From positions 5,459,001-5,523,000 of the forward strand of contig NZ_AP018365.1 in assembly GCF_016756395.1 (NCBI RefSeq): a stretch of 64,000 nt of DNA, given 5' to 3'. Below are positions 48,717-56,727 of this stretch, in pieces. This stretch comes from Streptomyces sp. SN-593. GTDB taxonomy: Bacteria; Actinomycetota; Actinomycetes; Streptomycetales; Streptomycetaceae. A model generated the notes under the pieces. The model saw only the letters and a list, made by a program, of their open reading frames with translations, searched no databases and had not been told where the DNA came from. A program made the position numbers and the translations under genes. The stretch's first letter is position 1. Each line of letters opens with the position of its first letter.

Positions 48717-48894
48717 CGGCAACAGCCTTCTTCAGCAGTTCCACCGGAATCTCCACGATCCCTTCGCCGTTCGGCACGTTGAGTCCGTGCTCGTCCCCTG
48801 TGTAACCCTGGACCAGGAGCGTGCCCCGGTCGGTCCGGTACAGCGTCGGCCAGTCCTTCTTGTCGCAGATTCTGGTGAGGACGGTGACCTGCAT
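48703..48894 (-). CDS. small conserved protein upstream of DUF6879
   Basis: A 63-residue protein: 'MQVTVLTRICDKKDWPTLYRTDRGTLLVQGY', then 'NVPNGEGIVEIPVELLKKAVADGVL'. The ATG at 48894 has AAGGGG 7 bases upstream; ATG 48900 sits too close to that site. It leads the operon with DUF6879 and the XRE regulator. I recall similar short proteins beside DUF6879 genes in other streptomycetes. No known domain. Confidence 0.75.
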   Translation of the reverse strand: MQVTVLTRICDKKDWPTLYRTDRGTLLVQGYTGDEHGLNVPNGEGIVEIPVELLKKAVADGVL

Positions 48895-49129
48895 CGGCAT
48901 CCCCTTCTCGCTTGCCTCCTTTCAATGCTCCGGGTGAGGTCGGCGGCCGGTCAAGGATCGGCGTGTGCGGGAACGGGAAACCGTGGTGCGCGGCGTCAGT
49001 CCCGCCAGTCGAGTTGGGCTTCGGGGATGCCGATGATGCGGGCGTAGGCGGCGACGTCGGCGCGTGCCGCGGGAGTAGCGAGACGAGCTACGCCGGCGAG
49101 GGTGTGGGCCTCCTTACGGTGGACGGGGG
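48895..49129. other. gap between two XRE modules with a possible short open frame
   Basis: On the minus strand TTGACC (48952-48947) could be a -35 for the small gene at 48894. A frame ending at 48996 encodes 'VHRKEAHTLAGVARLATPAARADVAAYARIIGIPEAQLDWRD'-like sequence in pieces; it would have to start at CTG 49133 overlapping the DUF397 stop. With no proper start codon it is probably a remnant or chance frame. Confidence 0.3.
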
Positions 49130-49351
49130 TCAGGCGGTGGGGAGTTCGCCGCTGCGGACCGCGGTGACGAAGGCGGTCCAGGCGGAGGGGGTGAAGGTGA
49201 GGGCGGGCCCGTGGGGGTCCTTGGAGTCGCGTACGGGCACAGTGCCGCGGGAGGCGAGAGTCGGCGCCCATTCGAGGCAGTTGCCGCCCTCACCGCCGCT
49301 GTAGCTGCTCTTGACCCAGGCGGTGTCGGCGGGGTCGGGGATGATGCTCAT
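49130..49351 (-). CDS. DUF397 family small protein
   Basis: A 73-residue protein with the DUF397 pattern 'WVKSSYSGGEGGNCLEWAP', 'VPVRDSKDPHGPALTFTPSAWTAFVTAVRSGEL'. DUF397 proteins pair with XRE/DUF5753 regulators across Streptomyces (as in the whiJ-like loci) and are thought to modulate them. The ATG at 49351 overlaps the stop of the XRE gene (ATGA). Confidence 0.93.
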   Translation of the reverse strand: MSIIPDPADTAWVKSSYSGGEGGNCLEWAPTLASRGTVPVRDSKDPHGPALTFTPSAWTAFVTAVRSGELPTA

Positions 49352-50184
49352 CTGGCGTGCTCCTCCGCGATGCTTCGGATGAGGGACGGCGAGTCCTGCG
49401 GGGACACGGCCGCGGCGCGGAGCCGGTCGTACGTCGTCCGGGCGCTTTCCACCGCTTCCGCGGACTCGTCCACGTGGCCCGCGTGACGGGTCTCCGAGTA
49501 CACCACCCGGGTCCCGTCCCAGGACGACAAAATGATAAAGGGCACGGAGGAGGCGGGAGAACCCGCCGAGAACGGCAGGACCTGGATGGTGATGTTCGGG
49601 TTCGCCGCCTGGAGGGCCAGGTGTTCCAACTGCGCTGCCATCACCTCCCGTCCGCCCACCTCGGTGCGCAGCACCGCCTCGTGCAGGATCACCCACAGCA
49701 GGGGTGGCCGCTTCCCCTCCATCACGGCATACCGCTGCCGCCGCGCCTCGACCCGCGTCGCGATCTGTCCGTCGTCCTCCCGGGGGTTGGCCGCCCGGAA
49801 GGTCGCCTCCGCGTACTCCGGGGTCTGCAACATGCCCATCAGTAAGGTGCTCGAGTAGTCGCAGATCTCTTTCGCGCCCTGTTCCAGCTTCACGTACGGC
49901 ACGAACCAGCCCGGGTGGCCGCGCTCGGTCACCCGTTCCCGTAGTCGCGTGAAGAAGCCCGAGGTCTCGAAGATGCGGTCGCACGCCTTCACGAACTGCT
50001 CGGACGCGAGGAGCTGTCCGCTCTCCACCCGCGACACGTACGGCCGTTCGTATCCCGTCTCGTCGGCGAGCTGCTGCTGCGTCATCCCCCGGTGCTCGCG
50101 GGCGAACCTGACCTCCTGCCCCAGGTAGGCCGCGCCGTCCTTCCGGCCCTGCCGCCACCTGTCCTGCTCCTGAACGTCCGTCAT
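49348..50184 (-). CDS. XRE-family regulator with DUF5753 domain, paired with DUF397
   Basis: A 278-residue protein. HTH 'LGQEVRFAREHRGMTQQQLADETGYERPYVSRVESGQLLAS' (about 21-61), then DUF5753: 'GWFVPYVKLEQGAKEICDYSSTLLMGMLQTPEYAEATF', 'PPLLWVILHEAVLRTEVGG' and 'NPNITIQVLPFSAGSPAS'. The ATG at 50184 is followed 3' by a coupled DUF397 gene. Two palindromes upstream (50208-50228 and 50362-50394) are likely operators. It is the second XRE module in the block between fumC and fumA. Confidence 0.93.
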   Translation of the reverse strand: MTDVQEQDRWRQGRKDGAAYLGQEVRFAREHRGMTQQQLADETGYERPYVSRVESGQLLASEQFVKACDRIFETSGFFTRLRERVTERGHPGWFVPYVKLEQGAKEICDYSSTLLMGMLQTPEYAEATFRAANPREDDGQIATRVEARRQRYAVMEGKRPPLLWVILHEAVLRTEVGGREVMAAQLEHLALQAANPNITIQVLPFSAGSPASSVPFIILSSWDGTRVVYSETRHAGHVDESAEAVESARTTYDRLRAAAVSPQDSPSLIRSIAEEHAR

Positions 50185-50207
50185 TTCTGCACCCCCGGTA
50201 CGCCGAA

Positions 50208-50228
50208 GGTTCCGAACCGTTCGGAACC
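50208..50228. promoter_or_regulatory. 21-bp palindrome upstream of the XRE-DUF397 operon
   Basis: GGTTCCGAA (50208-50216) and TTCGGAACC (50220-50228) form a perfect 9-bp inverted repeat with a 3-base centre, 24 bases before the XRE start codon. Its position suits autoregulatory repression. Confidence 0.7.
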
Positions 50229-50361
50229 CCTCCGCCTCTGGTCGAGCACGCCCAGCCGGGCCACGCTGGCCGGGCCGGACCGCTCCCGGAGGGCGGACGA
50301 TCGTCCGTTTCCCTCCGCATTCGAGAGCTTATGGACGGATACGTCCCGCAGGGAAGAGAAG

Positions 50362-50394
50362 CGAACGTTATTCGCTCTTTCGAGCTAACGTTCG
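50362..50394. promoter_or_regulatory. nested palindrome further upstream of the XRE gene
   Basis: CGAACGTTA (50362-50370) and TAACGTTCG (50386-50394) are perfect 9-bp arms enclosing an inner GCTC-TTTC-GAGC inverted repeat. The half-site CGAAC/GTTCG is shared with the palindrome at 50208, suggesting two sites for one regulator. The rest of the 50185-50554 gap holds no gene. Confidence 0.6.
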
Positions 50395-50442
50395 ACGGAG
50401 TCTGCGCTGCCCTGCCCCCGGTCCCGGCGGATCCGGACGCAC

Positions 50443-50486
50443 CGCGGCCCCCGGGAGGGCCGGTGAGGGCCGGGCCGGGGGCCGCG
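50443..50486 (-). terminator. terminator downstream of class I fumarase
   Basis: CGCGGCCCCCGG (50443-50454) pairs perfectly over 12 bases with CCGGGGGCCGCG (50475-50486) across a 20-base loop. It lies about 70 bases past the fumA stop on the minus strand. Confidence 0.6.
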
Positions 50487-50554
50487 TCGAACGGTGGAAG
50501 GGGGGTCGATGGAAGGGGCGGTCGGTGGAAGGCGGCGCGCCGGCGGGGGAGCGG

Positions 50555-52210
50555 TCAGGCGCCCGGGCGGATCGGGATCGAGGTGAAGGTGGGGGAGGGG
50601 GCCGGGTCCTGGAAGAAGTCGTTGCCCTTGTCGTCCACGACGACGAACGCCGGGAAGTCCTCCACCTCGATCTTCCAGACCGCCTCCATCCCGAGCTCGG
50701 CGTACTCCAGGACGTCGACCTTCTTGATGCAGTCCTGCGCCAGGCGGGCCGCGGGCCCGCCGATCGAGCCGAGGTAGAAGCCACCGTGCGCGGCGCACGC
50801 GTCGGTCACCTGCTGCGAGCGGTTCCCCTTGGCGAGCATGACGAACGAGCCGCCCGCCGCCTGGAACTGCTCGACGTACGCGTCCATCCGCCCCGCCGTG
50901 GTCGGCCCGAACGAACCCGAGGCGTACCCCTCGGGCGTCTTGGCCGGGCCGGCGTAGTACACCGCGTGGTCCCGCAGGTACCGCGGCATCTCCTCGCCCG
51001 CGTCCAGCCGCTCCTTGATCTTCGCGTGCGCGATGTCGCGCGCGACGACCAGCGGCCCGGACAGCGACAGCCGGGTCTTGACCGGGTACTTGGTCAGCTC
51101 GGCGCGGATCTCCTCCATCGGCCGGTTCAGGTCGATGCGCACCACGTCGTCGTCGAGGTGCTCGTCGGTGGTCTCCGGCAGGAACCGCGCCGGGTCGGTC
51201 TCCAACTGCTCCAGGAAGACGCCCTCCGCGGTGATCTTCGCCAGCGCCTGCCGGTCGGCCGAGCAGGACACCGCGATGGCCACCGGGCAGGATGCGCCGT
51301 GCCGGGGCAGCCGCACCACGCGCACGTCGTGGCAGAAGTACTTCCCGCCGAACTGCGCCCCGATCCCGATCTTCTGGGTCAGCTCGAAGACCTGCTGCTC
51401 CAGCTCCCTGTCCCGGAAGCCCTGCCCGGCCGGCGACCCTTCGGCGGGCAGCTCGTCCAGGTAGTGCGCGGAGGCGTACTTCGCCGTTTTCAGCGCGAAC
51501 TCCGCGCTGGTGCCGCCCACCACGATCGCCAGGTGGTACGGCGGGCAGGCGGCGGTGCCGAGCGAGCGGATCTTCTCCTCCAGGAAGCGCATCATGGACG
51601 CCTCGTTGAGCACCGCCTTCGTCTCCTGGTAGAGGAAGGACTTGTTGGCGCTGCCGCCGCCCTTGGCCATGAACAGGAACTTGTACGCGCCGCCGTCGGT
51701 GGCGTACAGCTCGATCTGGGCGGGCAGGTTGGAGCCGGTGTTCCTCTCCTCCCACATGGTCAGCGGGGCCATCTGGGAGTAGCGCAGGTTCAGCTTCGTG
51801 TAGGCGTCGTAGATGCCGCGGGACAGGGCCTCCTCGTCGCCGCCCGCGGTGAGCACCTGCTGGCCGCGCTTGCCCATCACGATCGCGGTGCCGGTGTCCT
51901 GGCACATCGGGAGCACGCCCGCCGCCGCGATGTTCGCGTTCTTCAGCAGGTCCAGCGCGACGAAGCGGTCGTTCGGGCTGGCCTGGGGGTCGTCCAGGAT
52001 GCGCCGCAACTGGGCGAGGTGGGTGGGGCGCAGGTAGTGGGAGATGTCGTGCATGGCCTCGGCCGCCAGCCGCCGCAGCGCCTCGGGCTCGACCTTCAGG
52101 AAGGTGCGCCCGTCCGCCTCGAACGTGCTGACGCCCTCGGCGGTGACCAGCCGGTACGAAGTGGGGTCCGCACCGAGCGGGAGCAGATCCGTGTACGTGA
52201 ACTCGGGCAT
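50555..52210 (-). CDS. fumA: fumarate hydratase, class I ([4Fe-4S])
   Basis: A 551-residue iron-sulfur fumarase of the TCA cycle. The alpha domain carries 'GVLPMCQDTGTAIVMGKRG', 'TNEASMMRFLEEKIRSLGTAACPPYH'-type segments and 'GAQFGGKYFCHDVRVVRLPRHGASCPV' with cluster cysteines. The beta domain carries 'YPVKTRLSLSGPLVVARDIAHAKIKE', 'YYAGPAKTPEGYASGSFGPTTAGRMD' and 'EYAELGMEAVWKIEVEDFPAFVVVDDKGNDFF'. The ATG at 52210 has GAGGA 9-10 bases upstream. Single-chain form, full length. Partner isozyme of fumC. Confidence 0.95.
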   Translation of the reverse strand: MPEFTYTDLLPLGADPTSYRLVTAEGVSTFEADGRTFLKVEPEALRRLAAEAMHDISHYLRPTHLAQLRRILDDPQASPNDRFVALDLLKNANIAAAGVLPMCQDTGTAIVMGKRGQQVLTAGGDEEALSRGIYDAYTKLNLRYSQMAPLTMWEERNTGSNLPAQIELYATDGGAYKFLFMAKGGGSANKSFLYQETKAVLNEASMMRFLEEKIRSLGTAACPPYHLAIVVGGTSAEFALKTAKYASAHYLDELPAEGSPAGQGFRDRELEQQVFELTQKIGIGAQFGGKYFCHDVRVVRLPRHGASCPVAIAVSCSADRQALAKITAEGVFLEQLETDPARFLPETTDEHLDDDVVRIDLNRPMEEIRAELTKYPVKTRLSLSGPLVVARDIAHAKIKERLDAGEEMPRYLRDHAVYYAGPAKTPEGYASGSFGPTTAGRMDAYVEQFQAAGGSFVMLAKGNRSQQVTDACAAHGGFYLGSIGGPAARLAQDCIKKVDVLEYAELGMEAVWKIEVEDFPAFVVVDDKGNDFFQDPAPSPTFTSIPIRPGA

Positions 52211-52360
52211 GTGCGGCAATCCTCACTCAGGCTGCGTCGACGCTGAAGCCTCTTCAGGGTAGATCCCCCTCCCACGGCGCTTTCCCTGGGGCGGCGGGAA
52301 GCCGTCCCCTAGGGGAGCGGTCAGGGGTCTTGGGGGTGGTTGCGATCTATCGCGTCTGTG

Positions 52361-53119
52361 TACCGTGGTCGCGTGGACGAATCGCCGCTCCAGAAGCCCT
52401 CGCCGCCCGTCGGGACTCCCGCGCAGGTCTCCGTGGAGAAGTCCCCGCGGACGCCTGCGGAGACCTCCGGCGCTCCCGCCGCCGCCCCCGTGCCCCAGAG
52501 CGCGGAGAGCGCGCTGCGGGCCTCGGACGCCGACCGGGACCGCATCGCCGACATCCTGCGCGAGGCCCTGGCCGAGGGCCGGCTCGACGCGGAGGAGCAC
52601 TCCGAGCGGCTGGACCGGGTCTACGCCGCCAAGACCGTCGGCGAACTGGAGCCGCTGGTACGGGACCTGCCCGCCGGCAGCGCCGCCGCGCCGTCCCCCG
52701 CGTCAGCGGCGCGCGCGTACGCCGGCGAGCCCGCCGGCGAGAACCCCACCCTCGTCGGGGTCCTCAGCGGGACCGAGCGCAAGGGGCGCTGGCGGGTCGG
52801 CAACCGGATCACCGCGGTCGCGGTCATGGGCGGCGTGGAGATCGACCTGACCGAGGCGACCTTCACGGCGCCCGAACTGGTCATCCACTGCACCGCGGTC
52901 ATGGGCGGCGTGAGCATCAAGGTGCCGGAGAACGTGACGCTGCACGGCAGCGGTGTGATCGGCATCATGGGCGGCGCCGACGTACGGGCCTTCGAGGCGC
53001 CGGACCCGCGGGCGCCGTCGGTGCGGGTCGTCGGCGTCGCCTTCTGGGGCGGGGTCGAGGCCAAGGCCAAGCGCGGCAAGAAGGTCGTCGACTGGGCGAA
53101 GAAGCGGCTCCAGGGCTGA
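52361..53119 (+). CDS. DUF1707 / LiaF-like cell-envelope response protein (CDS from 52373)
   Basis: A 248-residue protein coded from GTG 52373; the interval includes its promoter box. About 50 Pro/Ala-rich residues precede a DUF1707 domain ('RASDADRDRIADILREALAEGRLDAEEHSERLDRVYAAKTVGELEPLV'). A beta-helical LiaF/DUF2154-like domain follows ('NRITAVAVMGGVEIDLTEATF', 'TAVMGGVSIKVPENVTLHGSGVIGIMGG'). Such proteins answer cell-envelope stress. TACCGT (52361-52366) ends 6 bases before the GTG and there is no Shine-Dalgarno, so the message is probably leaderless. Confidence 0.87.
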   Translation, partial: YRGRVDESPLQKPSPPVGTPAQVSVEKSPRTPAETSGAPAAAPVPQSAESALRASDADRDRIADILREALAEGRLDAEEHSERLDRVYAAKTVGELEPLVRDLPAGSAAAPSPASAARAYAGEPAGENPTLVGVLSGTERKGRWRVGNRITAVAVMGGVEIDLTEATFTAPELVIHCTAVMGGVSIKVPENVTLHGSGVIGIMGGADVRAFEAPDPRAPSVRVVGVAFWGGVEAKAKRGKKVVDWAKKRLQG

Positions 53120-53127
53120 CGCGTCCG

Positions 53128-53300
53128 GACGGGGCCGGGCTTTCTCCCGACCGGGCCGGTCTCCTCGCGGCGGGGCGGACTCCTGCCGACGGGCCGGTCT
53201 CGTGCCGACGGGGCGGGTCTCCTCCCGACCGCCCTGGACTCCTCCCGACGGGTCCGGACCCCTCCCGACGGCTTCAGACGTTTCCTGACGCGCCCTGACA
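53128..53300. repeat. degenerate 20-bp tandem repeats downstream of the DUF1707 gene
   Basis: About eight consecutive diverged copies of a unit close to GGGCCGGTCTCCTCCCGACG run from the DUF1707 stop to about 53300. The rest of the gap to 53621 is gene-free upstream sequence of the WhiB-like gene, including a small CCCCCAG/CTGGGGG hairpin at 53572-53593. Confidence 0.65.
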
Positions 53301-53621
53301 CGCGCTGACACGGCGTGCCCGGTCCCCGCCCGCGCGGCCGGACAGACGGTCCCATCGGCGGACGAACCACCGCCGCTTCCGCCCCGACTCCCCTCCCCGG
53401 AGCCCCGATCGGGGCCCGCCGCGGCGTACGCCGGAGCGAGCGTCGTACGGGGGAACGAACACGGTGCGCATGAAGTCGCGCACAGCGGGTAGGGGAACGG
53501 CACGCCGCCGCACGGCAGTTCCGCCCCAGCACCGCCCGGGCGCCGAGTGGTGACGGGCAAGCGTGGCAATCCCCCCAGAGCCGCGCCTGGGGGCCCCGAA
53601 CGCCGTCGTCAGGAGTTTCCC

Positions 53622-53975
53622 GTGCTTCAACCGATCGAGCCCGCCCCGGACCCCACGCTCCCGCTCGGACATCCGCGGGACCTCGGTGGCCCCTGGCACT
53701 CGGAGGCCGCCTGCCGCAGCGACGAGGCGGGGCTGTTCTTCGCGCCGTCGAAGGAGCCGACGGCGGCACGGCTGTCGCGCGAGGAGGCCGCCAAGCGCGT
53801 CTGCGCGCGTTGCCCGGTGATGCTCGAATGCCGCGAACACGCCATTCTCCAGCCGGAGCCGTACGGCGTGTGGGGCGGCATGACGGCGGCCGAGCGGCGC
53901 GTGGTGCTCGCCCGGCGACGGCGCCGCGAGGTCGAGCTCCAGCACGCCGCCCCCCGTATCGCCGCCGCCGGCTGA
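53622..53975 (+). CDS. WhiB-like [4Fe-4S] transcription factor (WblI-like)
   Basis: A 117-residue Wbl protein. Four cysteines (31, 61, 64, 70) in 'AACRSDEAGLFF' and 'CARCPVMLEC' bind the cluster; 'EPYGVWGGMTAAERR' is the turn and the basic C-terminus 'VVLARRRRREVE' contacts DNA. Wbl proteins bind the domain-4 region of the principal sigma factor. The GTG at 53622 has GGAG 6 bases upstream; the frame is open earlier without homology. Position next to glpX suggests WblI by synteny with S. coelicolor as I remember it. Confidence 0.9.
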   Translation: MLQPIEPAPDPTLPLGHPRDLGGPWHSEAACRSDEAGLFFAPSKEPTAARLSREEAAKRVCARCPVMLECREHAILQPEPYGVWGGMTAAERRVVLARRRRREVELQHAAPRIAAAG

Positions 53976-54147
53976 GCCCGGCGGCGGCGCTGTCCTGCGA
54001 GGGCGCGGTCCTGCGAGGGCGCGGTCCGGCGGCGGCTCCTGCTCCGTCCGGCGCGTGGCGGTACGCGGCCGCCACGCCGCCGTCAGGACGTCGGCGAGGG
54101 CCTCGGGCCGGAGTGCTGCGCCCGCGTGTGCCGGGCGCCCCTGCCGC

Positions 54148-54193
54148 CCCGGGCGGGTGCCCGCCCGGGTGGGAGCGGGCCGGGCGCCCGGCC
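54148..54193. terminator. two GC palindromes between convergent wblI-like and glpX genes
   Basis: CCCGGGCGGG-TG-CCCGCCCGGG (54148-54169) and the 16-bp palindrome GGCCGGGCGCCCGGCC (54178-54193) sit side by side just before the glpX stop. They fit a bidirectional terminator. The rest of the 232-base gap holds nothing recognisable. Confidence 0.65.
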
Positions 54194-54207
54194 GGGGCGG
54201 GGGCGGA

Positions 54208-55239
54208 TCAGTTCGCGCGGTCGAAGTCGATCGCGCTGTACGCCCGCAGCTTCGACAGCCGGTGCACCGAGTCGATCTCCCGGATCGTGCCGGACTTCGA
54301 CCGCATCACCAGGGACGAGGTGGTGGCCGTCTCGGCGCGGTACCGCACCCCGCGCAGCAGCTCGCCGTCGGTGATGCCGGTCGCCACGAAGAACACGTTG
54401 TCGCCGCTGACCAGGTCGCCGGTGTGCAGCACGCGGTCCAGGTCGTGGCCGGCGTCCAGCGCCCTGCGCCGCTCCGCGTCGTCCTTCGGCCACAGCCGGC
54501 CCTGGATCGTGCCGCCCATGCAGGCCATCGCGCAGGCGGTGATGATGCCCTCCGGGGTACCGCCGATGCCCAGCAGCAGGTCCACGCCGGTGCCCTCGCG
54601 GGCGGCCATGATCGCGCCCGCCACGTCGCCGTCCGCGATGAACTTGATGCGGGCACCGGTCTCCCGGATCTGACGGGCCAGGTCCTCGTGGCGCGGCCGG
54701 TCGAGCACCACGACCGTCACGTTCTCCACGGCGACGCCCTTGGCCTTCGCCACCCGGCGGATGTTCACTGCGGGCGGCGCGGTGATGTCGACGAACTCGG
54801 CCGCCTCCGGACCCGCCACCAGCTTGTCCATGTAGAAGACCGCCGACGGGTCGTACATGGTGCCGCGGTCCGCGGCGGCGAGCACCGACACGGCGTTCGG
54901 CATGCCCTTGGCGGTCAGCGTGGTGCCGTCCACCGGGTCCACGGCGACGTCGCACTCCGGGCCGGTGCCGTCGCCGATCCGCTCGCCGTTGTAGAGCATC
55001 GGCGCCTCGTCCTTCTCGCCCTCGCCGATGACGACCACGCCGTTCATCGACACGGTGTGCACGAGGGTGCGCATGGCCCTGACGGCGGCGCCGTCCGCTC
55101 CGTTCTTGTCGCCCCGGCCCACCCAGCGGGCGGAGGCCAGCGCCGCGGCCTCGGTGACCCGGACCAGTTCGAGGGCGAGGTTGCGGTCGGGCGCCTCCGG
55201 GCTGACTTCGAGTTGCGGAGGCAAGTGCTGTTCGGTCAT
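54208..55239 (-). CDS. glpX: class II fructose-1,6-bisphosphatase
   Basis: A 343-residue gluconeogenic phosphatase converting fructose 1,6-bisphosphate to fructose 6-phosphate. GlpX motifs: 'VRVTEAAALASARWVGRGDKNGAD', 'VVIGEGEKDEAPMLYNGE', the metal-binding 'VAVDPVDGTTLTAKGMPNAV', and 'GTGVDLLLGIGGTPEGIITACAMACMGG'. The ATG at 55239 has AAGG 7 bases upstream. With pckG elsewhere in the window, both key gluconeogenic enzymes are present. Monocistronic. Confidence 0.95.
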   Translation of the reverse strand: MTEQHLPPQLEVSPEAPDRNLALELVRVTEAAALASARWVGRGDKNGADGAAVRAMRTLVHTVSMNGVVVIGEGEKDEAPMLYNGERIGDGTGPECDVAVDPVDGTTLTAKGMPNAVSVLAAADRGTMYDPSAVFYMDKLVAGPEAAEFVDITAPPAVNIRRVAKAKGVAVENVTVVVLDRPRHEDLARQIRETGARIKFIADGDVAGAIMAAREGTGVDLLLGIGGTPEGIITACAMACMGGTIQGRLWPKDDAERRRALDAGHDLDRVLHTGDLVSGDNVFFVATGITDGELLRGVRYRAETATTSSLVMRSKSGTIREIDSVHRLSKLRAYSAIDFDRAN

Positions 55240-55399
55240 CACGCGCACCTTTCTGTACGAGGACGGCCGGAAAATGAGGGTAGTGCGACCCTATCGGGTG
55301 AACTGCGAATCTGAGCAGGGGGCATGTCACATGAGCGGTCGCCGCTTTCCGGGTACCCGGCGGGCGGTTCGCAAACGCCCATGGGGGACCATAGGGCGC

Positions 55400-55936
55400 G
55401 TGGCAGCGGACAAGCGTGGTGGCAACAAGACGGTGCGGGACCTGATCCTGTCGATGCTGGTACTCGGCGTCGCGGTCTACCTGATCTACCTGTTCATCCC
55501 GCACGACTCCAAGGCGACGCCGGTCAAGACCGAGAGCGTCGGGTACACCGTGGAACTCCAGCAGGCCAGGCGGGACGCGCCCTACCCGGTGGCCGGACCC
55601 ACCGGGCTCGGTTCGAAGTGGAGCGCCACCTCCGTGACGTACTCCGGGAGCGACCGCAAGAACGTCACCTGGCACATCGGCTTCGTCGACCCGGACCAGC
55701 AGTACGTCGCCCTGGAGCAGACCAACGGCGACGCGGCCGAGTTCATCACGCAGGTGACCATCAACGGCCACCGCGACGCCGGGCGCACGCTCCCCGTCGA
55801 CGGCGTGGCCTGGCAGTACTACACCGGCGGCCGCTACGACGCCCTCGTCCACGAGGAGGGCGGGGTGACCACGGTGGTGCTCGGCACCGCGCCCGACGCG
55901 CAGCTCCAGCGTTTCGCCGCGACCCTGACGTCGTAG
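55400..55936 (+). CDS. DUF4245 family membrane-anchored protein
   Basis: A 178-residue protein with one N-terminal membrane helix ('LILSMLVLGVAVYLIYLFIP', about 17-36) and an extracytoplasmic domain ('VGYTVELQQARRDAPYPVAGPTGLGSKWSATSV', 'VTWHIGFVDPDQQYVALEQTNGD', 'VDGVAWQYYTGGRYDALVHEEGGVTTVVLGTAP'). This matches DUF4245, function unknown. The GTG at 55400 agrees with the conserved start 'KTVRDLILSM'; ATG 55331 with a GGGGG site is the alternative. Confidence 0.85.
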   Translation: MAADKRGGNKTVRDLILSMLVLGVAVYLIYLFIPHDSKATPVKTESVGYTVELQQARRDAPYPVAGPTGLGSKWSATSVTYSGSDRKNVTWHIGFVDPDQQYVALEQTNGDAAEFITQVTINGHRDAGRTLPVDGVAWQYYTGGRYDALVHEEGGVTTVVLGTAPDAQLQRFAATLTS

Positions 55937-55951
55937 CGGGCCCGCGCGGCG

Positions 55952-56191
55952 CTACTCGGGGGCCGGCCCGTCCGCCTCCTCGGCCTCCTCGGCCGCCAGA
56001 GCCGCGTCCAGCCGGGCCCGGGCGCCCTCCAGCCAGCGCCGGCAGACCTTGGCCAGCTCCTCGCCCCGCTCCCACAGGGCGAGCGACTCCTCCAAGGTGG
56101 CGCCGCCCGCCTCCAGGCGGCGCACCACGTCCACGAGCTCGTCGCGTGCCTGTTCGTAGCCGAGTACGGCGCTGGGTTCCTGGTCAGCCAT
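55952..56191 (-). CDS. xseB: exodeoxyribonuclease VII small subunit
   Basis: A 79-residue helical protein. 'YEQARDELVDVVRRLEAGGATLEESLALWERGEELAKVCRRWLEGARARLDAAL' is the standard XseB pattern. It joins XseA to make the single-strand-specific exonuclease VII. The ATG at 56191 starts it. It lies downstream of xseA on the same strand, but a cupin gene and a small opposite-strand frame sit between them. Confidence 0.93.
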   Translation of the reverse strand: MADQEPSAVLGYEQARDELVDVVRRLEAGGATLEESLALWERGEELAKVCRRWLEGARARLDAALAAEEAEEADGPAPE

Positions 56192-56290
56192 GCCCGCAAG
56201 CCTAGGGCGTACCGCGGACACTCCCGCGCGGCGCGGAACGGGGCCGTCCCGCGCCGCGGTCACCCCGCGGCGCGGGCTCTCCGTGCGCGC

Positions 56291-56632
56291 TCACCGCGGG
56301 GTGCGGATCTCCAGCATCACGCACCCGGTCCGCGTGCGGTACGGGCCGTGCGGCATGCCCGGCGGACGCGAGGCGTAGTACCCGGCGGTGAAGGTGCGGC
56401 CGAGCGTGAGGTCCTCCAACTCGCCCTCCAGCAGGTACACCTCCTCGTAGTAGCCGTGCCGGATCACCCCGGCCGCGGAGGTGTCCAGCCCCGGAGCCCA
56501 GCGCGCCAGCCGGGTCTGCTCGACCGCGGGGTCCGCCCCGGCGGACAGCCGCCGCTCACCCACCCCCGGCGCTCCCGCGTCCTCCCGCCACGCGACCTCC
56601 GCCGCGTCGTAGAACTCCCGCTCGTCCTTCAT
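56291..56632 (-). CDS. cupin-domain protein (ChrR-like)
   Basis: A 113-residue single-domain cupin. 'REFYDAAEVAWREDAGAPGVGERRL' leads to 'HGYYEEVYLLEGELEDLTLGRTFTAGYYASRPPGMPHGPYRT', with the His/Glu metal ligands of the cupin barrel. It probably binds a metal; substrate unknown. The ATG at 56632 has GGAGG 7 bases upstream. It is interposed between xseA and xseB on their strand and is probably in the same transcript. Confidence 0.85.
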   Translation of the reverse strand: MKDEREFYDAAEVAWREDAGAPGVGERRLSAGADPAVEQTRLARWAPGLDTSAAGVIRHGYYEEVYLLEGELEDLTLGRTFTAGYYASRPPGMPHGPYRTRTGCVMLEIRTPR

Positions 56633-56727
56633 CCCTCGCCCTCCTCCGCTCGGGCGGCAACCTTTCCGGGTCCCCGTGCGTCTGACAGCCGCCCATCACC
56701 GACCCCTCGACGGAGACTTCCCTCATC

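Noticed and set aside
48996..49133. A 45-residue frame overlapping the DUF397 stop by CTGA
   Set aside because: Only a CTG start is available and no domain is recognised; more likely a remnant or chance frame.
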